Source: Opitutaceae bacterium (GTDB lineage Bacteria > Verrucomicrobiota > Verrucomicrobiia > Opitutales > Opitutaceae). Taken from it: a DNA stretch of 52,163 nt. Shown piece after piece: positions 26,013-35,407 of the stretch. Location: assembly GCA_018402455.1 (NCBI GenBank), contig JAGYIG010000024.1, positions 1 through 52,163 on the forward strand, given 5' to 3'. The notes below the pieces were generated by a model. It worked only from the letters and a program-made list of their open reading frames with translations, was not told the DNA's origin and searched no databases. Position 1 is the first letter of the stretch, and each line of letters opens with the position of its first letter. The translations under genes were made by a program, and so were the position numbers.

Positions 26013-28421
26013 TCAGGAGATCTGGAGAACGGAGGCGGGGGAGATGCGGTTGGCGCGGCGGGCGAGGGGCAAGGCGGTCACCGTGGTGATCAGGGCGATG
26101 AGGCTGAAAAGTCCGATGTAGGTCAGCGGATCCGCGGGCCCGATGCCGAACAAACGGCCTTGCAGCAGGTAGGTGGTGGGCAGTGCCAGGGCGGCACCGA
26201 TGGCCAGACCGATACCGGTGAGGCGGGCGGCACGACCGAGGATGAGGTTGCGGATGGCTGCAGGCGGCGCGCCCAGCGCAATGCGCACGCCGATCTCGCG
26301 CGTCCGTTGCTCGAGGGAGAATCGCAGGCTGGCGTGCAGACCGAAGGCCGAAAGGCCCAGCGCGAGGGCCGCGAACCCCGTGAAGAGGTAGGCATAGAGC
26401 CGTGATTGGGTGGAGGCCTGCGCGATGTTCTCACTCAAAGCGGTGGGGGCGACCGGCAGGGTGGGATCATGCGCGCGCAGCGCGGCGGCGACCGCTGGAG
26501 CGACCGTGGGTTGATCCAGTCGCACCAGCAGGGTGCTGAAGAACCACGGCATCTGGCGGTGGGGCACATAGATTTGTGGCGCGGGAGGCTCGCTCAGCAG
26601 CGTTTGTTTGGTGTCGGCGGCGATGCCGACGATTTCGCGATACTGCCCGCCCATCCAGGGCAGGATCATCACGCGTTGGCCCAGGGGGTTTTCACCGGGA
26701 AACATGCGGCGGGCATAGGTTTCGTTGATGATGGCGACGGGTGCGCCGTCGGCGTGGTCAAACTCGGTGAAGCTGCGTCCGGCGTGGATTTGGATCTGCA
26801 ACGCGGCGAAGAACTGTTCGCTAATCGGGGCGTAGACCGCCTCCACCGCATTGGCGGAATCGGTGGAGGTGCCTTGGCGCCAACTGGGGTAGCTGAGGGT
26901 GATCCCATTGAGCGGGGCGCTGGCGTTGATTCCGACAGCCGACACCCCCGGCACGACCTCGATGGCATCGATCATATCTTCATAGTAACGGATCAATTCG
27001 TCGTTGGTTTCGTAACGGGTGGTGGGGGGGGACAGCCGCAGGGTCATGACGTCCTCGGGGTTGAACCCGGGGGGGACTTGGTTGAGTCGCACGAGGCTCT
27101 GCATCAGCAGCATGGCCGCGGCGAGCACGGTAACCGTGAGCGCGACCTGGCCGGAGACGAGCGGGGATTGCCAGCGGGCGATGCCACTGCCGGTGGCCCC
27201 GCGTTGGGCGCCATCCTTGAGCCAGTCATTGACGTTGGCGCGGGCGAGGTGCCACGCCGGGAGAGCGGAGCACAGTAGCGCGCAGATCAAGGCGGCAGCT
27301 GCTCCCACGGCCAAGGCGGGGCCGCTCAGTGCCACCTCGTGCGCCCGCGGAAGCAGGACCGGAGGGATGCTGTTGGCGATGAGGGGCAGGGTGACCGCGG
27401 CAATGACGGCTCCGATGACGGCTCCGAGCGTGGCGAGAATCACGCTTTCGGCCACGACCACGCGGGCGAGGCGGCCGGGGGTGGCGCCGAGGGCGAGGCG
27501 GACCCCAAACTCGGGCAGTCGGGCGATGCTGCGAGCGAGCAGGAGATTGGCCAGGTTGAGGCACACGATCAGCAAGACGAGCCCCACCGCGCCGAGCAGC
27601 AACTGCAGGCTGGTGCCGATGGCGGAGGTGCGTTGCTCCTGGAGGGAGACCACGGTCGCGGTCCAGTCACGATTGGCTTCCGGATACTCGCGGGCGAGGT
27701 CTTGGGAGATGCTGCGCACCTCGGTTTGGGCGATGGCTTCGTTGATGCCAGGCGCGAGGCGGGCGAATCCGGTCCAAAAGCGCGCATCCCGGGCGTAATA
27801 CTCCGGTGATTCGTCGGGGAAAGCCAACCAGGCCTCGACGAAAGTCGGTTCGCGAAAGGATGCGGGCATCACGCCGATGACGGTGTGAGGTTGGTCGTCG
27901 AGCAGGATGTCGGTGCCAATGATGCTCCGGTCGCCGCCGAAGTAGCGTTGCCAGGCTTCCTCGCTCAGCACGACGGTCCGCGGGGCGGAGTAGGAAAACT
28001 CATCGGCGTTAAAGGTGCGGCCGAGGAGGGGATTGACGCCGAATACCTCAAACAGCTGGGCGGTCACCAGTCCGGTGATCATTTGCACCGGGGGACCGTC
28101 ATCCGGGGTGTAGGCGATGAAATTGGGCCGCAAGGCTCCCAGTTTGCGAAAGCTGGTGGCGCGCTCGCCGTAATCACGAAAATCGGCGGGGGAGACACCC
28201 TCCTGATCGATGGCCTTCGCGTGATTGAGGTTGCGGAAGGTGACGAGTTGCTCGGGCTCCGCATAAGGCAGGGGCTGCAGCACGATGGAGTGGAACAGCG
28301 AGTAGATCGCGACCGTCGATCCGAGCCCGGCGGCGAGCATGCCGATGGCCAGCAGGGCGAATCCCGGGGCCCGCCGCAGTTGGTGGCGGGCGATGCGAAA
28401 GTCGGAGATGAGTTCCTTCAT
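26013..28421 (-). CDS. ADOP-type ABC permease (MacB/FtsX-like, no ATPase)
   Basis: Protein of 802 aa from the ATG at 28421 (MKELISDFRIARHQL). Layout: one N-terminal helix (about 22-45), a MacB-type periplasmic core domain (about 50-250), three FtsX helices (about 280-410), a second linker helix and periplasmic domain (about 430-660), and three final FtsX helices. This duplicated permease layout is that of the acidobacterial duplicated orphan permease (ADOP) family. LRRAPGFALLAIGMLAAGLG and VRIALGAPPAAIRNLILG are typical. Substrate and ATPase are unknown and no ATPase gene is in view. It lies downstream of a NarL-type two-component pair on the same strand (132-base gap), suggesting regulation by it. 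Confidence 0.88.
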   Translation of the reverse strand: MKELISDFRIARHQLRRAPGFALLAIGMLAAGLGSTVAIYSLFHSIVLQPLPYAEPEQLVTFRNLNHAKAIDQEGVSPADFRDYGERATSFRKLGALRPNFIAYTPDDGPPVQMITGLVTAQLFEVFGVNPLLGRTFNADEFSYSAPRTVVLSEEAWQRYFGGDRSIIGTDILLDDQPHTVIGVMPASFREPTFVEAWLAFPDESPEYYARDARFWTGFARLAPGINEAIAQTEVRSISQDLAREYPEANRDWTATVVSLQEQRTSAIGTSLQLLLGAVGLVLLIVCLNLANLLLARSIARLPEFGVRLALGATPGRLARVVVAESVILATLGAVIGAVIAAVTLPLIANSIPPVLLPRAHEVALSGPALAVGAAAALICALLCSALPAWHLARANVNDWLKDGAQRGATGSGIARWQSPLVSGQVALTVTVLAAAMLLMQSLVRLNQVPPGFNPEDVMTLRLSPPTTRYETNDELIRYYEDMIDAIEVVPGVSAVGINASAPLNGITLSYPSWRQGTSTDSANAVEAVYAPISEQFFAALQIQIHAGRSFTEFDHADGAPVAIINETYARRMFPGENPLGQRVMILPWMGGQYREIVGIAADTKQTLLSEPPAPQIYVPHRQMPWFFSTLLVRLDQPTVAPAVAAALRAHDPTLPVAPTALSENIAQASTQSRLYAYLFTGFAALALGLSAFGLHASLRFSLEQRTREIGVRIALGAPPAAIRNLILGRAARLTGIGLAIGAALALPTTYLLQGRLFGIGPADPLTYIGLFSLIALITTVTALPLARRANRISPASVLQIS

Positions 28422-28553
28422 GTCGTCGCCGAGTATAGACCATGACCCCCGGGCATTGCATGGGCCAATGGTCACGAAATCAGGTCATGGTGGGGTAGGT
28501 CCCTTCCGCGTGCCCGGGGTCGGTAAAAGACAGGAGGGGAGAGGACAGCGGTC

Positions 28554-29213
28554 CTAAATCAAACCGAGCTCGCGGGCGCGCAGCGCAGCCTGGGTGCGGT
28601 CGAGCGCGCCAAGCTTTGCGATAACATTGCTCATGTGGTTTTTGACCGTGCCTTCGGCGATCCCCAGTTCGTGGGCGATTTCTTTGTTGCTGTGGCCATG
28701 GGCGAGGTGACGCAGGACATCCAGTTCGCGACTGGACAGCGGCTCGGCCAAGGGCGGCGGAGCCGGGGAGCGCGTCTGCTGGGAAGCGAGGCGGGAAAAA
28801 TGCGTGAGCAGCTTGGCGGTGACCGATGGTTCGATGAACGATTCCCCGCGGGCAGTCAGTTCAATGGCCTCGATCACCCGTTCCGACGGCGAGGCTTTCA
28901 GGAGGTAACCCGTGGCTCCGGCCGTGATGGCTTCGTAGACCTCATCGTCGTCCTCAAACGTGGTCAGCACGATGATGCGCACCTGGGGCATGGCTTGGGC
29001 GATCTGGCGGGTGGCCTCCACTCCATTTAGCCGCGGCATCCGCAGGTCCATCAACATGATGTCGGGCACGTGGAGTTTGGCCGCGGCGATCGCCTCCTCA
29101 CCGTTGGCGGCTTCGGCGACGATTTCCAGCCGCGGGCTCTGCGAGAGCAGGATGCGTAATCCCTCGCGGAAAAGGGCTTGATCATCCACCAACACCAAGC
29201 GGATGGGCCTCAT
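28554..29213 (-). CDS. NarL/FixJ-type response regulator
   Basis: Protein of 219 aa from the ATG at 29213, which overlaps the kinase stop (ATGA). Receiver domain at 4-120: acidic pair at D10/D11, phosphoacceptor D56 in IMLMDLRMP, and the conserved Thr and Lys in VLTTFED and YLLKASP. A Pro-rich linker (about 140-152) leads to a LuxR helix-turn-helix (about 155-215, LSSRELDVLRHLAHGHSNKEI). It binds DNA as a dimer when phosphorylated by the overlapping kinase gene. The downstream permease is the obvious candidate target. Confidence 0.95.
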   Translation of the reverse strand: MRPIRLVLVDDQALFREGLRILLSQSPRLEIVAEAANGEEAIAAAKLHVPDIMLMDLRMPRLNGVEATRQIAQAMPQVRIIVLTTFEDDDEVYEAITAGATGYLLKASPSERVIEAIELTARGESFIEPSVTAKLLTHFSRLASQQTRSPAPPPLAEPLSSRELDVLRHLAHGHSNKEIAHELGIAEGTVKNHMSNVIAKLGALDRTQAALRARELGLI

Positions 29214-30436
29214 GCCGGCACCTCCACACAGAGGGAGAATCCCCCTCCGGCCCGGTTCTGCGTCGTCATCTTGCCGCCGAGAAGTTCGATGCGCTCGTGC
29301 ATGCCCTGCAGTCCAAACCCGCGGGACGGGGCCCCGGATTGAGCCCCCCGGCCATCGTCTTCGATGGTGAGTCGCGTGCGGGCGGGATCGGCGAAATCCA
29401 GCCGGATCCACGACTGCCGGGCGGCGGCGTGCTTGCGGATATTGGTGAGCCCCTCTTGGGCGGCCCGAAACAAGGCATGATTGGCCGCCGAGGGCAGGGG
29501 GCGGGGCCGGCCGGAGATTTCGATCTCCACGGACATCGCGGCATCCCGGGAAAGCTCCCGCAGGGAATCCTGCAAGGGCGGGCGGGTGTCCTCGGATCGC
29601 AGGCTGCCCACGGATCGCCGCACATCGTCAAGCGCTTCGCGGCTCATTTGAGTGGCCTTGTTGAGGGCCTCGGCGGCCCGCTCGGGTTCTCGCGAGAGCA
29701 GGGTCTGCGCGGCTTCGAGTTGGACGTTGATCACGGTCAGGTAGTGGCCGACTCCGTCATGGATTTCGCGAGCGAGTCGGTTGCGTTCCCGGGTGGTGGC
29801 GAGCTCAGCCGTCTGCGCGGCGGCCGCCTGCAGTTGTTCGTTCGCTGCCTCCAACTCATCTTTCAGGGCGAGAGCGTGTTCCCGGGCGAGCAGGGCATCA
29901 CGGGTGACATAGGAAAAGACCATGGTGAACAGGTAGGCGGGGGAATAAGACACCAAGGCCTCAAAGACGCCGGCCCAGCCGTAGTCCGGCCAGTAGATCG
30001 AGCAGGTCAAGGCGTAGAGCGACAACCCCCAGACCAGCGAAACCCGCCAGCCGAATAAAAAGATGCACTGACTGACCAACGGCATCAGCACGATGAAGAA
30101 AAAGCCTCGAACCGGACTGATCAGAATTGCCGCGACGGCGAGAGCCGTTTGCAGCGACGCGTAAATCACCGCATTCCGCTGGGGACGGTCGTCGACCAGG
30201 TGGCTCGAGAACACCCCGAGAATGATGTAAAGCCCCCCGAGGACGAACGTGAGGGCCACCTGCCAGATCTCGCCGTTGATTCGGTTGGAAAAGGGAAACA
30301 CGCTGAATGCCCCCAACCCGGTGCCGGCAAAAGCCAGCATGCCGTAGAGCTCACCGCGGTGGGGGAATCGGATGACCAGTCCCATGAGCGTCACCTTAAC
30401 AAAAGTAGCGGCCGCTGCAAATAGGTCGATGGTCAC
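29210..30436 (-). CDS. sensor histidine kinase, HisKA_3 family
   Basis: Protein of 408 aa. About six hydrophobic segments (8-24, 32-48, 58-76, 88-106, 110-128, 132-175) form a membrane sensor without a large periplasmic domain. A coiled-coil-like Ala/Glu/Gln helix (185-215) precedes the phosphoacceptor block EIHDGVGHYL, with His226. The ATPase domain has AAQEGLTNIRKHAAA (N box), DDGRGA and GFGLQGMHERIELLGG (G boxes). It should phosphorylate the overlapping NarL-type regulator. The stimulus may be a membrane property or a small hydrophobic ligand, judging by topology only. Divergent from the DinB-like gene, with only 45 bases between. Confidence 0.94.
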   Translation of the reverse strand: MTIDLFAAAATFVKVTLMGLVIRFPHRGELYGMLAFAGTGLGAFSVFPFSNRINGEIWQVALTFVLGGLYIILGVFSSHLVDDRPQRNAVIYASLQTALAVAAILISPVRGFFFIVLMPLVSQCIFLFGWRVSLVWGLSLYALTCSIYWPDYGWAGVFEALVSYSPAYLFTMVFSYVTRDALLAREHALALKDELEAANEQLQAAAAQTAELATTRERNRLAREIHDGVGHYLTVINVQLEAAQTLLSREPERAAEALNKATQMSREALDDVRRSVGSLRSEDTRPPLQDSLRELSRDAAMSVEIEISGRPRPLPSAANHALFRAAQEGLTNIRKHAAARQSWIRLDFADPARTRLTIEDDGRGAQSGAPSRGFGLQGMHERIELLGGKMTTQNRAGGGFSLCVEVPA

Positions 30437-30481
30437 GATTTTTAGTCGGAATAAAGCCTCTTTCCTGCCCTCCTAGCCCGA

Positions 30482-31036
30482 ATGTCCGTTATGGTTTCTG
30501 CTTCTTTTTCCTCGGTTATCGCGCGCGCGGCTCAGGCGAATATCCAGCTCCTGGCGCAAGGTGCTGATCTGCTGCAGCGGTTGGGGCCTGACCGGTATGC
30601 GGTGCCCGTGAAGACGTGTTTCAACTCGTCGGCGGGTGGGCATTTTCGCCATGTGATCGAGCATGGGCAGGCCGTCGTGGTTGGGCTGAAAACCGGGGTG
30701 ATTGATTACGAGGGCCGGGCCCGGGATCGGCTCATCGAGACGCAGGTGGACCACGCCTCGGAGGTCCTTGGTCGGTTACAACGTGAATTGGCGGAGCTCA
30801 CGGATGGGGCGGTGGAGGATCGCGGGCTGGCAGTCAGGTCCGAGACCGTGCCGGGGCAGGAAATGGCCACCACTTTGGCCCGGGAACTCGAATTTTTAAT
30901 CAGCCACACCGTCCACCATTACGCGTTGATTACGGTCATAGTGGGGGAGCAAGGCGTGGAGGCGCCCCGCGGTTTCGGGATGGCACCCTCCACCATGAAA
31001 TATCAGCAGGAACAAGCGATCGGATGTGCACCTTAA
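30482..31036 (+). CDS. DinB-family putative metal-binding protein
   Basis: Protein of 184 aa, all-helical. His residues in GGHFRHVIEHG (about 52-62) and ISHTVHHYALI (about 139-149) are spaced like the metal-binding His triad of DinB four-helix bundles. Many DinB-like proteins are thiol-dependent transferases, and this branch has no fixed substrate. A second ATG at 30491 is possible. The last 13 bases overlap the start of the NRDE gene, so the two are translated together; this suggests related jobs. Confidence 0.75.
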   Translation: MSVMVSASFSSVIARAAQANIQLLAQGADLLQRLGPDRYAVPVKTCFNSSAGGHFRHVIEHGQAVVVGLKTGVIDYEGRARDRLIETQVDHASEVLGRLQRELAELTDGAVEDRGLAVRSETVPGQEMATTLARELEFLISHTVHHYALITVIVGEQGVEAPRGFGMAPSTMKYQQEQAIGCAP

Positions 31037-31773
31037 GCTGGGTCATGGAGCCGGAGGGTTATTCGCTCTGGTTTAACCGAGACGAATTGCACACGCGGGC
31101 TCTCGAGTTCCCCCCGACCGCCAGAGAGACTTCGAGTGGGGTGGCTTGGCTGGCTCCCACTGATCCCGAAAGTGGGGGAACGTGGCTGATGACCAATGCT
31201 TACGGGGTCACCTGTGCGTTGCTCAACCGCTACCCGGTCGTCGCGGGCAAGGCCGCGCAAAATGAAGTGGAGCCCCGCCCAAGTCGGGGGAACCTGGTTC
31301 CCCGGGCGGCGGATGCACGAACCGCGCGGGCCGCGGTGGAGGCCCTCCGCGGTGGCTCCTTGGAAGGCACACCGGGATTTCAGGCGGTAGCGGTCGATGC
31401 CTCCGGGGGCGTGGCGGAACTGCAATGGAACGGCTTGGTCGGGCATGAACGGGAGAGCAATCAGGTGGTGCCGCCCCTCACCTCATCATCCTATTGCTCA
31501 GCCGAAGTCGAGGCGGCGCGATTGGCCCGTTTTCCCTCCCGACCCACTCCGGATTCCTTGTGTGCTTACCACCATGATCACAACCCGAACGAGGGGGCGG
31601 TATCGGTGAATATGTGCCGCAGCGACGCCAGCACGCGCAGCATTTGTCATGTGTGGGTATCGGCGACGGAGACGGTTTTGGACTACGAGCCGCAGACGTG
31701 GCCACGGCGACCTCTGCGGGCGCGTTCCCGCCATCAGCTTGCCCGTTGGCGATCAATCGCTCCGGTCCGGTAG
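31024..31773 (+). CDS. NRDE-family protein (TANGO2-like)
   Basis: Protein of 249 aa. The N-terminus MCTLSWVMEPEGYSLWFNRDE contains the family-defining Cys2 and NRDE motif. GGTWLMTNAYGVTCALLNRYP is the typical second block, with a Gly/Thr-rich strand. The fold is NTN-hydrolase-like in some reports of the family, and animal TANGO2 is linked to lipid or heme handling, but the bacterial function is not settled. The C-terminus is short and basic. It overlaps the DinB-like gene by 13 bases. Confidence 0.85.
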   Translation: MCTLSWVMEPEGYSLWFNRDELHTRALEFPPTARETSSGVAWLAPTDPESGGTWLMTNAYGVTCALLNRYPVVAGKAAQNEVEPRPSRGNLVPRAADARTARAAVEALRGGSLEGTPGFQAVAVDASGGVAELQWNGLVGHERESNQVVPPLTSSSYCSAEVEAARLARFPSRPTPDSLCAYHHDHNPNEGAVSVNMCRSDASTRSICHVWVSATETVLDYEPQTWPRRPLRARSRHQLARWRSIAPVR

Positions 31774-31945
31774 AACACACCTCTGGGGCAGCAGCGCTCC
31801 ACCGGTTGGCTGCTCCCCGGGACGGATCGGAAGGCCGCGTCGGAAACCGGCTTCGCACCATCGAAAACCGGTTGCGTCGAGCGAATCGAAGTTGAGTCTG
31901 GGGGGAATTCGGCCGGCCAAAGACCGGTTTGTGTCCCGCTTCACC

Positions 31946-33040
31946 ATGTCGGTTTCCCACGCGTCCCCTTTCTCCATCAAAACCCAATCGTTTGGCTCTC
32001 TATCTGAGGGAGGAGAGGCGCAGTTGTTCACGCTGGCCAATGGGCGGGGACTCAAAGTTGTGATCACCAACTATGGCGCGACCATCATCGGCCTGTGGCT
32101 GCCCGATCGGGCCGGAGTTTTGGCCGACGTGGTGTTGGGCTATGACACGCTGGCCGAGTATGAGCAGGGCACTTGTTTTCACGGTGCCGTGGTGGGCCGC
32201 TATGGAAACCGCATTGCGGGCGGACGGTTCCAACTGGATGGCCGCGAATACACTTTGCCGATCAACGACCAACCGGGGGGATTGCCGTGTTCGCTGCACG
32301 GGGGCCCCGCGGGCTTTCATCGCCAACTTTGGACGGCGGAGACCCGACTGGAAGAGGATGCCGCCGTGTTGGAACTGTCGCATCTGAGCCCCGCTGGGCA
32401 TGCGGGCTATCCCGGCAATCTGCTCGTGGGGGTGACCTATCGGCTGAATCAAGACAACGGACTGCAGGTCCTCTATCGCGGTGAAACGGATGCACCGACG
32501 CTGCTCAATCCCACCCAGCATGCCTATTTTAACCTGGCGGGAGCAGGGCAGGGCAAAATTGACGACCACATCCTGCAGTTGGCGGCTTCCCGGTTTCTGC
32601 CGGTCAATGCCGGCATGATTCCGCGGGGGGAGATGGAGCGGGTGGTCGGCACGCCCTTCGACTTTGTCGCGCCCCGGCCGATCGGTAGTCAACTCGGCGA
32701 GGTGCACGAGCAGCTGGAGCTCGCCGGTGGCTATGACCACACCTACGTGTTGGATGATCCGAGCTGGCGTAAGCGGGTCGCGGCCCAAGTGCTGCATCGC
32801 GAGAGCGGGCGCTTGATGGAGGTGTGGACGACCGAACCGGGGCTGCAATTCTACTCCGGTAACTTTATTCCCGAAGGCGAACGGGGGAAGGCCGGGGTCC
32901 ATCATGGTCCCCGCAGTGGTTTGTGTCTGGAAACCCAGCACTACCCGGACTCGCCCCACCACCCGGGCTTTCCCAGCACGGAATTGAGGCCGGGCGGGAA
33001 GTTTCACAGCGAGACGGAATATCGATTTGCCGTGGTTTGA
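31946..33040 (+). CDS. galM: aldose 1-epimerase (galactose mutarotase)
   Basis: Protein of 364 aa from the ATG at 31946; the frame stays open upstream into the NRDE gene but without homology. It interconverts alpha and beta anomers of hexoses. Key residues are in CSLHGGPAGFHRQLW (substrate His), NPTQHAYFNLAG (general-acid His) and GLCLETQHYPDSPHH (general-base Glu). YSGNFI precedes the last strands. No signal peptide. The 172-base gap before it contains several short ACCGGTT-like echoes and no clear promoter. Confidence 0.95.
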   Translation: MSVSHASPFSIKTQSFGSLSEGGEAQLFTLANGRGLKVVITNYGATIIGLWLPDRAGVLADVVLGYDTLAEYEQGTCFHGAVVGRYGNRIAGGRFQLDGREYTLPINDQPGGLPCSLHGGPAGFHRQLWTAETRLEEDAAVLELSHLSPAGHAGYPGNLLVGVTYRLNQDNGLQVLYRGETDAPTLLNPTQHAYFNLAGAGQGKIDDHILQLAASRFLPVNAGMIPRGEMERVVGTPFDFVAPRPIGSQLGEVHEQLELAGGYDHTYVLDDPSWRKRVAAQVLHRESGRLMEVWTTEPGLQFYSGNFIPEGERGKAGVHHGPRSGLCLETQHYPDSPHHPGFPSTELRPGGKFHSETEYRFAVV

Positions 33041-33113
33041 CCGGCTATCCGGCCGGGAAACCATTTATGGGAGAGCGGTTGCGCCACGGCGGGGGCAGGC
33101 CAAGTTGGAAACC

Positions 33114-35003
33114 ATGCTAAACCGTCTTCGTTTATCTTCCGCCCTGGCGGTCGGATTGGCCCTCCTGGGGGCAACTCTCGTTTTCGCCGAGAAACCCAAA
33201 ATCACGTCGCAGGATCAACTGCCGCGTTTTGAATACCCGCTCGATGGCAAAGCCACCGACATCTTGATGGATGCCGACGCCTATCACGCCTTGGCCGACC
33301 GGGTGGCCGCCGACCTCGAATCACTCATCGCGGAAAATGACATCGAGGACGCCACCACCTTGCAGGGGATTCTAAGCACCCTCATGAACATTGATTTTCA
33401 GCGGCGGGATTATGACCGGGCCCTCCAACGGCTGGAACAAATTCGTGAACTCGAGGCCAAACCCGCCAACCGGCTCACCACCGGGGTGCTGCTGTCCAGC
33501 GTGATTGAAACCCGCCGCAAGGACTACGCTTCGGACGAAGCCTACCGGGCGGCCTTTGCCGAGATCTATGCGGAGAAAATCAATACCCTGCCTTACGAGA
33601 TCGTGGGCGATAACATCAAGGGTTCCAAAGGCAGCGCCGAAATCGTCACGGAAGCGCTCCTGCTGGGCTTGGTGGAAAGTCAGATCCAGCCCGGTCTCGA
33701 CAAGACCGGCACCGTCAGTGGCGACGTGGCCCAGGGACTGTTGTCCCGACACACCTACGTGGATGCCTACATCCCGTTGCAGGCGGAACGCGTTGCGGTC
33801 ATGCAGACCTTCATTGATGCTAACCATGTGGAAAAGCCCGACATCTGGGCGGCCCGCGCGGTGGACCTCAGTTACGCGCAAAACCTGACTCCGGTGACCG
33901 TGGCGATTTGGGACAGCGGGATCGACAACGCGATCTTCGAGCCGAAGGGACAAGTGTGGCGCAATGCCGACGAACAGATCGACGGCACCGATACCGATGG
34001 CAACGGCTTTGTTGACGATGTCCATGGCATCGCCTTCGACGTGGATGCGGATCCTTCGACGGCCATGCTCTTTCCGCTCAACGAGGAACAACTCGCCGAT
34101 TACCCCAACCAATTGGCCATGACCAAGGGATTGCTCGATCTGCAGGCCAATATTGATAGCCCGGAGGCCTCAGACCTGCGTTCCTTTATGGGGTCGCTTC
34201 AGGCTGACCAAGTGCAGGAGTTTATCGAGAATCTGGGACTCTACGGCAACTACACCCACGGCACCCACGTCGCCGGTATCGCCGCGGCGGGCAACCCGGC
34301 CGTGCGGCTGATGACCTCGCGGATGACTTTTGACCACCGCACGATTCCGGACGTGCCGACGATTGAACAGGCGCACAAGGACGCCGCCGCATTCACCCAG
34401 TTTGTGAGTTACATGGCCGCCCATGGCGCTCGGGTGGTCAACATGAGCTGGGGCGGGAGCCCGGCCGGAATCGAGGCTGCTTTTGAAGCCAACGGCGCCG
34501 GCGGCACGCCGGAAGAACGACGGAAGCTATCGCGTGAGATTTTTGAAATCGCCGTCACTGCTTTGACCGATGCGATCAAGGCGGCGCCGGACACCCTGTT
34601 TGTGGTCTCGTCGGGCAACAGCGACAATGACGCGGAGTTTTCCGACGTATATCCCTCCGGGATCGAACTGCCGAACATCCTGACCGTGGGCGCGGTCGAT
34701 CAGGCGGGCGAAGAGACCTCGTTCTCCACCTTCGGATCCAATGTCGATGTGCACGCTAATGGCTTCGAAGTTCCGAGCTACGTGCCGGGTGGCCAGGTCT
34801 TGAACTTTTCCGGCACGTCCATGGCTTCGCCGAATGTCTCCAATCTCGCGGCTAAGTTGCTCGCCGTGAATCCGGATCTGTCCATTGGCCAAGTGGTGAG
34901 CCTCATCACCCTCGCCGCGGACCGCAGCGAGGATGGTCGGATCAACCTCATCAATCCCAAGCGCAGCTTTCAGTTGCTTGAGGTCATGATGGCAGACGCC
35001 TGA
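33114..35003 (+). CDS. secreted S8 (subtilisin-like) serine protease
   Basis: Protein of 629 aa with a signal peptide (LSSALAVGLALLGATLVFA) and a 230-residue N-terminal region that is helical and may be a pro-domain. The catalytic triad is complete: Asp267 in AIWDSGID, His382 in THGTHVAG, and Ser569 in SGTSMASPN. A large insert between Asp and His (about 285-375) includes an acidic DGTDTDGNGFVDD stretch resembling a calcium loop. Exported endopeptidase is the likely role. Start at 33114 chosen for the signal peptide; an ATG at 33027 overlaps galM. Confidence 0.93.
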   Translation: MLNRLRLSSALAVGLALLGATLVFAEKPKITSQDQLPRFEYPLDGKATDILMDADAYHALADRVAADLESLIAENDIEDATTLQGILSTLMNIDFQRRDYDRALQRLEQIRELEAKPANRLTTGVLLSSVIETRRKDYASDEAYRAAFAEIYAEKINTLPYEIVGDNIKGSKGSAEIVTEALLLGLVESQIQPGLDKTGTVSGDVAQGLLSRHTYVDAYIPLQAERVAVMQTFIDANHVEKPDIWAARAVDLSYAQNLTPVTVAIWDSGIDNAIFEPKGQVWRNADEQIDGTDTDGNGFVDDVHGIAFDVDADPSTAMLFPLNEEQLADYPNQLAMTKGLLDLQANIDSPEASDLRSFMGSLQADQVQEFIENLGLYGNYTHGTHVAGIAAAGNPAVRLMTSRMTFDHRTIPDVPTIEQAHKDAAAFTQFVSYMAAHGARVVNMSWGGSPAGIEAAFEANGAGGTPEERRKLSREIFEIAVTALTDAIKAAPDTLFVVSSGNSDNDAEFSDVYPSGIELPNILTVGAVDQAGEETSFSTFGSNVDVHANGFEVPSYVPGGQVLNFSGTSMASPNVSNLAAKLLAVNPDLSIGQVVSLITLAADRSEDGRINLINPKRSFQLLEVMMADA

Positions 35004-35123
35004 GCCAGCTGAGTGGTTTTGCGCCCGCCGTCCGCTGCTTGTTTGTTTCGGCAACAGCGAACGGCTGGCCGCCACGGCCGGGCCTGAGGTAGGCCGTGTC
35101 TCGCCAGGACCGCCGGGATTGGC

Positions 35124-35399
35124 CTAGGCGCGCAAGTCGGACGTCTCCGGGTGGCGTTCCATGTAGCGGGCGACGTAGCTGCACTGAGGTTCGATTTTGA
35201 CGCCGGCTTCACGCGCGGCGGCCAACGCTGCTTCCACCAATACCGCCGCCACTCCCCGGCCCCGCAGAGCATCGGGCACGTAGGTGTGGTCCATGGCCCA
35301 GACTCCCTCCTTTCCGCTATACGTTGCGATGCCGGTGTGGCCGTCGATGGTGACTTCAAACCGACACTCGTCGGGCCGATGGGTGACAGGAGAGGACAT
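35124..35399 (-). CDS. small GNAT-like N-acetyltransferase (YidJ/NATD1 type)
   Basis: Protein of 91 aa from the ATG at 35399. TYVPDALRGRGVAAVLVEAA is the acetyl-CoA binding segment of the short Gcn5-related family, and CSYVARYMERHPE is its typical C-terminal block. These minimal acetyltransferases have no established substrate. It lies 8 bases downstream of an oxidoreductase gene on the same strand and may be co-transcribed. The 120 bases separating it from the convergent protease gene contain nothing I recognise. Confidence 0.85.
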   Translation of the reverse strand: MSSPVTHRPDECRFEVTIDGHTGIATYSGKEGVWAMDHTYVPDALRGRGVAAVLVEAALAAAREAGVKIEPQCSYVARYMERHPETSDLRA

Positions 35400-35407
35400 G
35401 AGGTGAA

